This document shows, piece by piece, positions 1 through 5,953 of a DNA stretch of 14,089 bases; within the stretch, counting starts at the first letter, position 1; the number at the start of each line of letters is the position of its first letter. Under the pieces are notes generated by a model. That model ran no database searches. It had not been told where the DNA came from and saw only the letters and a program-made list of their open reading frames with translations. A program made the translations under genes and the position numbers. The DNA comes from Bacteroidota bacterium (GTDB lineage Bacteria; Bacteroidota; Bacteroidia; Flavobacteriales; Weeksellaceae), in assembly GCA_023420435.1 (NCBI GenBank), contig JAEZWE010000210.1, positions 1-14,089 on the forward strand, given 5' to 3'.

Positions 1-849
1 TTCTGCTGAAAGAACTTTATGAATTACATCGCCTGAAAAACCTAGTTTTCTAATAATTTCTGAAGAAATAAAAGGTTCTTTTTTTAACAGTTCTTTTTTA
101 TTGATGGAAAATTCATCTGAATCAAAATTTCCTGAAATCTCAGAAATGATCTTATTAATTTCCTCTTGAATAAATTGATTGGCAGATTGTAAGTAAGAAA
201 TAGAATCACCAAACTGCTCTAAAAAATTGGGTGATATTTTTTCAATTTCAGGAACAATTTTGTTGCGGAATTCGTTTCGCAAATAATCGTTTTTTGCATT
301 GGTTTTATCTTCACGAAACTCAATTTTATTTTCATCGGCAAAATCATAAATTTCACTTTTTGAAAATCCTAAAAGCGGGCGCAAAATTTTATTTTCATTA
401 GCGGGAATTCCACTTAAACCCTTAATTCCGGAACCTCTGGAAAGATTAATCAGAAAAGTTTCCAGCTCATCGTTCAAATGATGGGCAGTAACGATAAAAT
501 CCAAATTTTTTTTCTCCAAAATTTTGAAAAAATAATCGTAGCGCAGGTTTCTAGCCCAAAGCTGAACTGAATTTTCAGGTTTTTGATCTTTTTCTGAAAT
601 TTCGTAAATATGACATTTGATCTGATTTTTTTTAATGAAATCTTCCACCAATTTTTCATCAAGATCGGAATCTTCAGCCCGAAGTTTGTAATTAATGTGA
701 GCAATTTCAAATTTCAATTCTGAAACAAGAAACAAATGCGCCAAAACCATAGAATCAACACCTCCAGAAACAGCCAATAAAAAGGACTTGCCCTTAAAAT
801 TTGGACAGATTTTCTGCAATTTTTTTTCAAAAATTTCTGGATTCAACAT
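1..849 (-). CDS. tilS: tRNA(Ile)-lysidine synthetase TilS, 3' end cut by window edge
   Basis: TilS uses ATP and lysine to turn the wobble cytidine of tRNA-Ile(CAU) into lysidine, so that the tRNA reads AUA codons. It is an essential cytoplasmic enzyme. The minus-strand frame is open from the ATG at 849 to base 1, giving 283 residues without a stop. The PP-loop ATP-binding motif SGGVDS is at residues 28-33, followed by the HHLNDELET segment (123-131), the RGSGIKGL loop (138-145) and a YLRNEFR motif (190-196), all typical of the N-terminal domain. The family is usually about 430-450 residues, so roughly the last third, which holds the C-terminal tRNA-binding domain, lies outside the window. The start is chosen because the PP loop sits about 30 residues in, as in homologues, and a -7 promoter element lies just upstream. 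It is divergent from the O-methyltransferase gene. Family assignment is secure. Confidence 0.96.
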   Translation of the reverse strand, partial: MLNPEIFEKKLQKICPNFKGKSFLLAVSGGVDSMVLAHLFLVSELKFEIAHINYKLRAEDSDLDEKLVEDFIKKNQIKCHIYEISEKDQKPENSVQLWARNLRYDYFFKILEKKNLDFIVTAHHLNDELETFLINLSRGSGIKGLSGIPANENKILRPLLGFSKSEIYDFADENKIEFREDKTNAKNDYLRNEFRNKIVPEIEKISPNFLEQFGDSISYLQSANQFIQEEINKIISEISGNFDSDEFSINKKELLKKEPFISSEIIRKLGFSGDVIHKVLSAE

Positions 850-853
850 AGCG

Positions 854-861
854 CAAAGATA
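854..861 (-). promoter_or_regulatory. Candidate Bacteroidota -7 promoter element for tilS
   Basis: Read on the minus strand, these bases are TATCTTTG, an exact match to the TAnnTTTG -7 element of Bacteroidota promoters. Only four bases separate it from the tilS ATG at 849, so transcription would begin at or next to the start codon and the message would be leaderless or nearly so. No clear -33 TTG was found at the usual spacing, so the call rests on the -7 match and its position. Confidence 0.45.
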
Positions 862-877
862 TTAATTTTGATTTGCC

Positions 878-885
878 TAAATTTG
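878..885 (+). promoter_or_regulatory. Candidate -7 element for the O-methyltransferase operon
   Basis: TAAATTTG matches the Bacteroidota TAnnTTTG element and ends 18 bases before the preferred ATG at 904. A second match, TAATTTTG, lies at 863-870. Neither has a convincing -33 TTG at 19-21 bases. The gap to the divergent tilS is only 54 bases, so the promoter of this gene run must lie in or near here, but which copy is used cannot be told from sequence. If either is right, the TTG codon at 868 would be too close to it, or inside it, to serve as the translation start. Confidence 0.3.
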
Positions 886-903
886 ACCGAAAATACAACT
901 ATA

Positions 904-1551
904 ATGAGCTTTTTCGAAGAGAAAAATCCGGAAATGGATCGGTATTTAGAAGATCATGCTTCGGAAGAACCGGAAATTCTAAAAAAATTGCGTCGCGAAA
1001 CCTATCAGAAAACCACGCAGCCTCATATGATTTCGGGATATCAACAAGGCAGATTGTTGACTATTATTTCCAAAATTTTGCAGCCAAAAAAAATTCTGGA
1101 AATCGGAACATTTACAGGTTATGCAGCACTTTGCATGGCGGAAGGTTTACCAGAAAATGGAAATCTGATTACGTTGGATGTAAACGAAGATTTAGCTTAC
1201 ATTCCGAAAAAATATTTTGCAGAAAGTGAATTTTCAGAGAAAATTGATTTCCGAATTCAGGATGCAAAAGAATTTCTGAAAAAAACTGATGAAGTTTTTG
1301 ATTTGGTTTTTATTGACGCCGACAAAGAAAATTATGTAGAATATTTGAAATTGATTAAGCCGAAAATAAAATCGGGTTCCGTGGTGATTTTTGATAATGT
1401 TCTTTGGTATGGAAAAGTGTTGGAAGAAAACCCGAAAAAGCTTTCTACCCAAAAAATTAAAGAATTAAACAACCTTATTGCAGCAGATAAAGATTTTGAA
1501 AATCTAATTTTACCTTTGCGGGATGGTGTAAATATTTTAAGAAAAAAGTAA
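904..1551 (+). CDS. SAM-dependent O-methyltransferase, catechol/caffeoyl-CoA type
   Basis: This is a class I methyltransferase of the Methyltransf_3 (CCoAOMT/COMT-like) family, 215 residues from the ATG at 904. The glycine-rich SAM-binding motif LEIGTFTGY is at residues 65-73. The acidic end of strand 2 (LDVNED) is at 91-96, the metal and catalytic segment IDADKENY at 137-144, and the DNVLW motif, typical of metal-dependent members, at 164-168. Family members move a methyl group from SAM to a hydroxyl of catechol-like substrates; the substrate here is unknown. The frame extends upstream to a TTG at 868, but those 12 extra residues overlap the likely promoter and add no recognisable family sequence, so ATG 904 is preferred. 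It is the first gene of a plus-strand run, with the NlpC/P60-like gene 36 bases downstream. No signal peptide is seen, so it is cytoplasmic. Confidence 0.9.
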   Translation: MSFFEEKNPEMDRYLEDHASEEPEILKKLRRETYQKTTQPHMISGYQQGRLLTIISKILQPKKILEIGTFTGYAALCMAEGLPENGNLITLDVNEDLAYIPKKYFAESEFSEKIDFRIQDAKEFLKKTDEVFDLVFIDADKENYVEYLKLIKPKIKSGSVVIFDNVLWYGKVLEENPKKLSTQKIKELNNLIAADKDFENLILPLRDGVNILRKK

Positions 1552-1587
1552 TTTTAAAAACGAAAAATCTGCGAGAGTAAAATAAAT

Positions 1588-2289
1588 ATGACAGCACAAT
1601 GCCAAGTTCTTATTTCACCTATCAGAAAGGAAAATTCTGAGCAAAGTGAAATGATTTCCCAAATGCTTTATGGTGAAACCTGCGAAATTTTAGAATCCAG
1701 TGATGGTTTTTCGAAAATCAGAATGGATTTTGATAAAACTGAAGGTTGGATGAAAACTAGCAATTTGAACGAAATTTCTGAAATTTCTGAAAAATTTCTC
1801 ATTACAGAACCTTTCGGTGTTTATGATTTGGAGCAAGGCAGAAGCTTGCTTTCTATTGGTTCTGAGGTGGAATTTCCCATTGAAAAATTTGAAAAATCTG
1901 ATAATGTTCGAGAAAATATTCTTAATTTATCTAAAGAATTTCTAAATGTACCGTATTTGTGGGGAGGAAGAAGTTTTTTTGGCGTTGATGCAGAAGGTTT
2001 TGTACAGTTGGTTTTCAAAATTCATAAAATAGCTTTACCAAGAACTTCAGAAAAAATGGCTTTATTAGGCGAAGTAATCGATTTTTTAGGCGAAAGTGAA
2101 GCCGGAGATTTGGCTTTTTTCGAAAATGAAGAAGGAAAAATAAATCATGTCGGAATTATGCTGAATTCTTACGAGTTAATTCACGCTTTTGGAAAAGTTC
2201 GGATTGATTCTTTAGATTCTTCAGGAATTTATAATAATGAGTTAAAAAAACATACCCATAAATTGAGGTTTGTGAAAAGAATTTTATGA
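1588..2289 (+). CDS. NlpC/P60-fold (C40) protein with SH3-like N-terminus; catalytic Cys replaced by Ala
   Basis: The protein has 233 residues. Residues 1-60 look like a bacterial SH3 domain (LYGETCEILE at 27-36, EGWM at 52-55). Residues 108-232 align with the NlpC/P60 papain-like fold: YLWGGRSFFGVD (123-134), GDLAFFEN (173-180), NHVGIML (186-192) and IHAFGKVRID (198-207). Family members are cell-wall endopeptidases with a Cys-His-polar triad, the Cys lying in a D-C-S-G-F motif. Here that motif reads D-A-E-G-F: position 135 is Ala (codon GCA at 1990-1992), while His187 and His199 are kept. On family knowledge it should therefore lack peptidase activity and may only bind muropeptides. There is no signal peptide, so its site of action is unclear. 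The reading frame is intact, so this is not simple decay. Its stop overlaps the next start by four bases (ATGA), which implies translational coupling with the DUF1648 gene. Confidence 0.88.
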   Translation: MTAQCQVLISPIRKENSEQSEMISQMLYGETCEILESSDGFSKIRMDFDKTEGWMKTSNLNEISEISEKFLITEPFGVYDLEQGRSLLSIGSEVEFPIEKFEKSDNVRENILNLSKEFLNVPYLWGGRSFFGVDAEGFVQLVFKIHKIALPRTSEKMALLGEVIDFLGESEAGDLAFFENEEGKINHVGIMLNSYELIHAFGKVRIDSLDSSGIYNNELKKHTHKLRFVKRIL

Positions 2290-2753
2290 AATCAGCTATT
2301 TGGATTTTTATAGTTTTAAATATTTTAATTCTAGTTTCAGTAATTTCATACGTTATTTTGAAATATCCTGAACTTCCTGAAATTATACCGACTCATTTTG
2401 GTGCAGGAGGTGTTGCAGATGGTTTTGGAAATAAAAATATGATTTGGTTAGAAGTTGGGATCAATGTGGCGATTTATGCATTATTAACATATCTGTCAAA
2501 CAAACCGCAATATTTTAATATGCCTGACGAAATGAAAGCAAACACACCTTTGATAAAACTTTTTGCACACGTGATGTGTTTTGTTTTGATGATTTTATTT
2601 GCTAATCTAACTTATGAAACTATTGAAATTGCACTTGGAAACGCAGTTAAATTGTCTTCAAATATGTGGTTATTTCTCGGTTTATTATTTTTGGTCTTGA
2701 TTGGATTTCTAGCATATTCAAGTTATTCAACACCGCAAAAGAAATCTGCTTGA
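2286..2753 (+). CDS. DUF1648-domain four-helix integral membrane protein
   Basis: The protein has 155 residues and four predicted membrane helices at about 4-24, 53-70, 91-109 and 126-145. The first loop carries LPEIIPTHFGAGGVADGFGNK (21 residues, 30-50; key residues are P34-T-H-F and G-x-x-D-G-x-G), which is the signature of the DUF1648 family. That domain is found in SdpI-like immunity proteins and in many small uncharacterised membrane proteins. The biochemical role is unknown. SdpI-like function should not be assumed, because the second SdpI domain is absent and no toxin gene is nearby. The start codon overlaps the stop of the NlpC/P60-like gene, and waaA starts 16 bases after its stop, so it is probably expressed as part of an envelope-related operon. 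Confidence 0.85.
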   Translation: MKSAIWIFIVLNILILVSVISYVILKYPELPEIIPTHFGAGGVADGFGNKNMIWLEVGINVAIYALLTYLSNKPQYFNMPDEMKANTPLIKLFAHVMCFVLMILFANLTYETIEIALGNAVKLSSNMWLFLGLLFLVLIGFLAYSSYSTPQKKSA

Positions 2754-2769
2754 TTTTTATTAAATTAGT

Positions 2770-4053
2770 TTGAAATCAGTATACAACATATTCATTTCTC
2801 TACTCATTTTCGGAATGAGAATTGGCGCACTGTTCAATTATAAATTAAAGCGTGGTTTAGCAGGTAGAAGACAAAGCTGTGACCGAATTTCTGAGAAAAT
2901 TTCTAAAAATGACCGCGTAATTTGGATGCATGCAGCAAGTTTAGGAGAATATGAACAAGGTTTGCCGGTTTTAGAAAAATTGAAAGAAAAATTCCCAAAT
3001 CATAAAATTTTGATTACTTTTTTTTCGCCTTCCGGTTATGAAAATGTAGTGAATAGAAAGAATATCGCAGATGTGGTTTGTTATCTTCCTTTCGATTTAG
3101 AAAAATGGATAAAAGAATTTACAGATCATTTTCAAACAGAAATTTTCTTCACGGTAAAATATGATTACTGGTATAATTTGCTTGAATATTTGAAAAAAAA
3201 GGGAACAAAAATCTATGTTATTTCTGCGCTTTTTTATGAAAATCAGGTGTTTTTTTCGCCTTACGGAGGTTGGTTTCGTAAAATGTTGAATAAAAATATT
3301 GATTGGTTTTTTCATCAAACCAAAACTTCTTACGGATTAGCAAAAACCATAGGAATTGATAACGCTTCTATTGCAGGAGATACCAGATTTGATCGGGTAA
3401 AAAAACTTCGGGAACGTGATAATTTTGTTGAACTAATTTCAGAATTCAAAAATCAAAAATCATTAGTAGTTATAGGAAGTTCTTGGGAATCGGAAGAAAG
3501 AATTGCTCAGATTTTGTCCAAAAACAAAAATTTGAAAATTATTATTGCACCACACGATTTAGGGCACGTTGAAAATTTAAAACAAACTTTTCCCAAAGCA
3601 ATCTTGTATTCCAATATTTGGGATTGTTTGGTAAATAATAATGGTGTTGAGGAATTAAGAAAAATGGATTTCGAAAATTTAAAAGAATCTCAGGTTTTGA
3701 TTATTGATGGTATTGGTTTGCTTTCAAAATTATATTCTTATGCTGATTTTTCGTTTGTTGGCGGCGGTTTTCATTCCAAAGGACTTCATAATATTTTGGA
3801 AGCCGCTACTTTTGGAATTCCTGTTTTTTTTGGAAATAGGTACAAAAAAAATCCGGAAGCGGATGCATTAATTGCTCATCATGGAGCAAAATCTTTTGAA
3901 GATGAATTTATCGCTGGAAAATATATTTTGGAACTTTTAAAAACACCGGAAATACTAACCGAAATGGGAAAGAAAGCAAACGATTTTGTGAATTCGCAAC
4001 CCAACTCTTCTGAAATTATTGTACAGAAAATAATGAAGGATATTCAAAAATAA
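2770..4053 (+). CDS. waaA: 3-deoxy-D-manno-octulosonic acid (Kdo) transferase, GT30
   Basis: WaaA transfers Kdo from CMP-Kdo to the lipid A precursor on the inner face of the inner membrane and so starts the LPS core. The protein has 427 residues with one N-terminal membrane anchor (about 4-22). The N-terminal GT-B half shows HAASLGEYEQG (54-64); Glu60 in this LGE segment fits the conserved catalytic acidic residue. GDTRFDR follows at 203-209. The C-terminal half has GSSWESEE (236-243), PHDLGH (261-266), and the CMP-Kdo-side motif GGGFHSKGLHNILEA (331-345) with NPEADAL (361-367). The start is taken as TTG at 2770: no ATG lies between the previous stop and this codon, and the next in-frame ATG (2815) would cut off most of the anchor. 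One Kdo transferase is seen; whether it is mono- or bifunctional cannot be read from the sequence. Confidence 0.93.
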   Translation: MKSVYNIFISLLIFGMRIGALFNYKLKRGLAGRRQSCDRISEKISKNDRVIWMHAASLGEYEQGLPVLEKLKEKFPNHKILITFFSPSGYENVVNRKNIADVVCYLPFDLEKWIKEFTDHFQTEIFFTVKYDYWYNLLEYLKKKGTKIYVISALFYENQVFFSPYGGWFRKMLNKNIDWFFHQTKTSYGLAKTIGIDNASIAGDTRFDRVKKLRERDNFVELISEFKNQKSLVVIGSSWESEERIAQILSKNKNLKIIIAPHDLGHVENLKQTFPKAILYSNIWDCLVNNNGVEELRKMDFENLKESQVLIIDGIGLLSKLYSYADFSFVGGGFHSKGLHNILEAATFGIPVFFGNRYKKNPEADALIAHHGAKSFEDEFIAGKYILELLKTPEILTEMGKKANDFVNSQPNSSEIIVQKIMKDIQK

Positions 4054-4083
4054 TTGGGTTTGTTGATTAAAAAAATTAATAAA

Positions 4084-4113
4084 TTGCCCAGTTTATAAAT
4101 AAATGTAATTTTA
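4084..4113 (+). promoter_or_regulatory. Candidate promoter of the first lipocalin-like lipoprotein
   Basis: A TTG at 4084-4086 is followed after exactly 19 bases by TAATTTTA at 4106-4113, close to the Bacteroidota TTG-N19-TAnnTTTG pattern with A in place of the last G. Nineteen bases separate it from the ATG at 4133. The same -7 to ATG distance and a similar leader (CGCTTAA, then TTTATAAAA) recur before the next lipoprotein gene, which supports both calls. Confidence 0.5.
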
Positions 4114-4132
4114 CAGCGCTTAATTTATAAAA

Positions 4133-4588
4133 ATGAAAAATATATTTTTGATTTTAACAGCTTCAGTATTGTCATTTACTTACAGTTGTTCCAACGATGA
4201 CAATGAGGCTTCCATTGAAGGAAATTGGATGGCAGAAAAAATGACCGTTAATGGAAGTATCGTTTATAATGGATTGCCGCTTCCTGTTTCCCAAACTAAA
4301 GATAATTCCTGTACCAAAGAATCTTTTCTAAACTTAAATGCAGATCAATCCGGATCTCTATTAGTGAAAGATGATACTTCTGGAACTTGTGAGTCCCTTA
4401 TCCAGGAAAGTTTTACCTATTCTTATAATTCTGATAATAAAATAATTACAGTAACCGACAATGGAACCAGTGAAGATGTGAAAGTGAAGAGCTTATCTTC
4501 CACAGCACTTGTTATCGAGAAAGATATTGAATATTCTACCACGCAGGGAAATTTTACAGGAAAGGTGGAGATAAATTTTAAGAAGTAA
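4133..4588 (+). CDS. Small lipoprotein with lipocalin-like domain
   Basis: The protein has 151 residues. A type II signal peptide covers residues 1-18 and ends in a Y-S-Cys lipobox with Cys19 as the lipidated residue. The following S-N-D-D-N-E stretch resembles the acidic export signal that sends Bacteroidota lipoproteins to the cell surface. The mature part starts with SIEGNWMAEKMTVNG (27-41), then C60, LNLNADQSG (66-74), C86 and alternating beta-strand pattern to the end. This fits the lipocalin-like (Lipocalin_4, PF13648) type, a small beta-barrel whose ligands are not known. Two cysteines in the mature part (60 and 86) could form a disulfide. It lies 79 bases after waaA, has its own candidate promoter, and is followed by a second lipoprotein with a related N-terminal domain. 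No ligand or role can be given. Confidence 0.8.
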   Translation: MKNIFLILTASVLSFTYSCSNDDNEASIEGNWMAEKMTVNGSIVYNGLPLPVSQTKDNSCTKESFLNLNADQSGSLLVKDDTSGTCESLIQESFTYSYNSDNKIITVTDNGTSEDVKVKSLSSTALVIEKDIEYSTTQGNFTGKVEINFKK

Positions 4589-4591
4589 GAA

Positions 4592-4630
4592 TGAAATTTG
4601 TTAAATTTCAGAAAAATAATCTTATTTTTA
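4592..4630 (+). promoter_or_regulatory. Candidate promoter with overlapping palindrome, second lipoprotein
   Basis: A perfect 8-bp palindrome with a 3-base spacer (TGAAATTT-GTT-AAATTTCA, 4592-4610) overlaps a TTTG at 4597-4600 that could serve as the -33 element. TATTTTTA at 4623-4630 is the likely -7 element, 22 bases downstream and 19 bases before the ATG at 4650. A palindrome over a -33 box could be an operator or a short 3' hairpin of the upstream gene. The AT-rich content makes chance palindromes fairly common, so confidence is moderate. Confidence 0.4.
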
Positions 4631-4649
4631 TCGCTTAAAATTTTATAAA

Positions 4650-5828
4650 ATGAAAAAATTACTGATACTTTTTGTAGGATTGCTTCTATTTACAGTTATT
4701 GGCTGTAATGATGATGAAACTGTAGCACCTACATACTCAATAGTAGGAACCTGGATGCCTATAAAAATGGTAGAAACAACGGTTACAAATAACACGAATC
4801 CAGTTTCTGATACTTTTGTTTATACGGATTGTGAAAAGGAATCCAGATGGATTTTTAATGCAGATAATACCGGTCAGAAAATCATTAAAAGATTGATGAA
4901 TAACCAATGTGTGGAATGGGAAAATGAAACTTTCACTTACACTTTTGATGCTTCAACAGGAGATATCACGATTAATTATATAACTTTTCAAGACAAAGGG
5001 AAGCTTTTTGATATTTTAGAAAACAGCATGAATTTTAGAATTGAAGAAAGTACACCTAATGTATATCATTCAGAAACTTATACTTTGGTTAAAGTGGGTG
5101 CAGCTCCTGGAACTGGAAACCCTACCAACCCAAGCCCTTCTTCTAAAAAAATGAAGCAGGTAAAAGTTCAGGATACAGGAGATCCTGCTTATTTTGTGAA
5201 TTACGTATATAATGGTGACAAACTTACTTCGGTAAACTCTTCAGATAATTCAATATCTTATACTGTTGATTATACAGGAAATCAAATTACTAAAATTACA
5301 GGAAAAGGAATTCAAGGTGATCCGAATGTTGTTTTTGTGTCAAATCTTGTTTATACTGGAGGTCAATTAACTCAAACAAATGGGACTAGAACCGATGGTG
5401 CTGCTGTTGAGGATTTTATTACAAATTACACTTACAATGCAGGAAAAATTGCAAGTGCAGTAACTACTTTTTATCAAGCAGGAACAACGACAGTTACAGG
5501 AACTATTACAGGAACTTTCCAACATTCAGGAAACAATCTTACTAATTGGACGCTTAATTTACAAGGGATGATTCCGCTTAACATTGTAACGACATTTTCT
5601 AATTTTGATTCCAAACATAACCCTTTCAATACTTTGCCTTTAGAATTCAATTTGGCTAATTGTAATTTAGATTTGATACATTCTGGTGCGTCAGGTTTTT
5701 CAAGTGAAAATGCTCTGAATATGAATGTTGCCGGAACTGGCTACACAGTTAATTACACATACGATGCAGATAATTATCCAACTAAAATTGTTTCACCAGA
5801 TACTACTTTAGATATTACCTATTATTAA
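4650..5828 (+). CDS. Two-part lipoprotein: lipocalin-like domain plus beta-rich YD-repeat-like half
   Basis: The protein has 392 residues. The signal peptide ends in V-I-G-Cys19, followed by N-D-D-E, again a probable surface-export signal. Residues 28-148 form a lipocalin-like domain related to the preceding gene: SIVGTW (30-35), C61-x-K-E-S, IFNADNTG (68-75) and C87 line up with its SIEGNW, C60-x-K-E-S, LNADQSG and C86. A Gly/Pro/Asn/Ser-rich linker (about 151-166) leads to a second half of about 225 residues. That half is built of repeated V-Y-x-G-(D/G)-x-L-T strands such as YVYNGDKLTSV (185-195), VDYTGNQITKI and VYTGGQLTQT, reminiscent of DUF4595 or YD-repeat proteins. No enzyme motif is seen. 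The gene lies 61 bases after its neighbour and ends at an intrinsic terminator. A cell-surface or periplasmic binding role is possible but unproven. Confidence 0.8.
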   Translation: MKKLLILFVGLLLFTVIGCNDDETVAPTYSIVGTWMPIKMVETTVTNNTNPVSDTFVYTDCEKESRWIFNADNTGQKIIKRLMNNQCVEWENETFTYTFDASTGDITINYITFQDKGKLFDILENSMNFRIEESTPNVYHSETYTLVKVGAAPGTGNPTNPSPSSKKMKQVKVQDTGDPAYFVNYVYNGDKLTSVNSSDNSISYTVDYTGNQITKITGKGIQGDPNVVFVSNLVYTGGQLTQTNGTRTDGAAVEDFITNYTYNAGKIASAVTTFYQAGTTTVTGTITGTFQHSGNNLTNWTLNLQGMIPLNIVTTFSNFDSKHNPFNTLPLEFNLANCNLDLIHSGASGFSSENALNMNVAGTGYTVNYTYDADNYPTKIVSPDTTLDITYY

Positions 5829-5857
5829 AAAAAATTATATAAATCTTTTATCAGAAA

Positions 5858-5885
5858 TCCCTGTCAATATTGATGGGGACTTTTT
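5858..5885 (+). terminator. Intrinsic terminator after the lipoprotein pair
   Basis: A 10-bp stem pairs 5858-5867 (TCCCTGTCAA) with 5870-5879 (TTGATGGGGA), with two G-T wobbles and a tiny nominal loop that would open to about four bases. It is followed by C and then TTTTT (5881-5885). It lies 30 bases after the lipoprotein stop and is the best intrinsic terminator shape in the window. It also covers the in-frame TTG and ATG codons at 5870 and 5873, making those unlikely starts for leuS. Confidence 0.7.
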
Positions 5886-5898
5886 CATTTCAAAAACT

Positions 5899-5906
5899 TA
5901 AATTTG
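5899..5906 (+). promoter_or_regulatory. Candidate -7 element for leuS
   Basis: TAAATTTG is an exact match to the TAnnTTTG element, placed just after the terminator and 47 bases before the leuS ATG at 5954. No -33 TTG lies at the normal spacing: the nearest one upstream (5870-5872) is 26 bases away and inside the terminator stem. The leader after it is A-rich with loosely repeated CTCAAAA and TTCAAAA units (5916-5945). Confidence 0.4.
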
Positions 5907-5953
5907 TCAGTCTAAATTCAAAACTTAGCACTCAAAAATCAAAAATTTTAAAA

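Noticed and set aside
868..903. N-terminal extension of the O-methyltransferase from a TTG codon
   Set aside because: The extra codons overlap candidate promoter elements and add no recognisable family sequence; ATG 904 gives a normal start.
2286..2753. SdpI-like toxin immunity gene next to a peptidase-like gene, suggesting a bacteriocin system
   Set aside because: DUF1648 proteins are common and mostly unrelated to immunity; the SdpI C-terminal domain and any toxin precursor are absent.
4054..4100. Terminator after waaA formed by TTGGG and CCCAG arms
   Set aside because: The arms pair for only a few bases before mismatches, and no T run follows the right arm.
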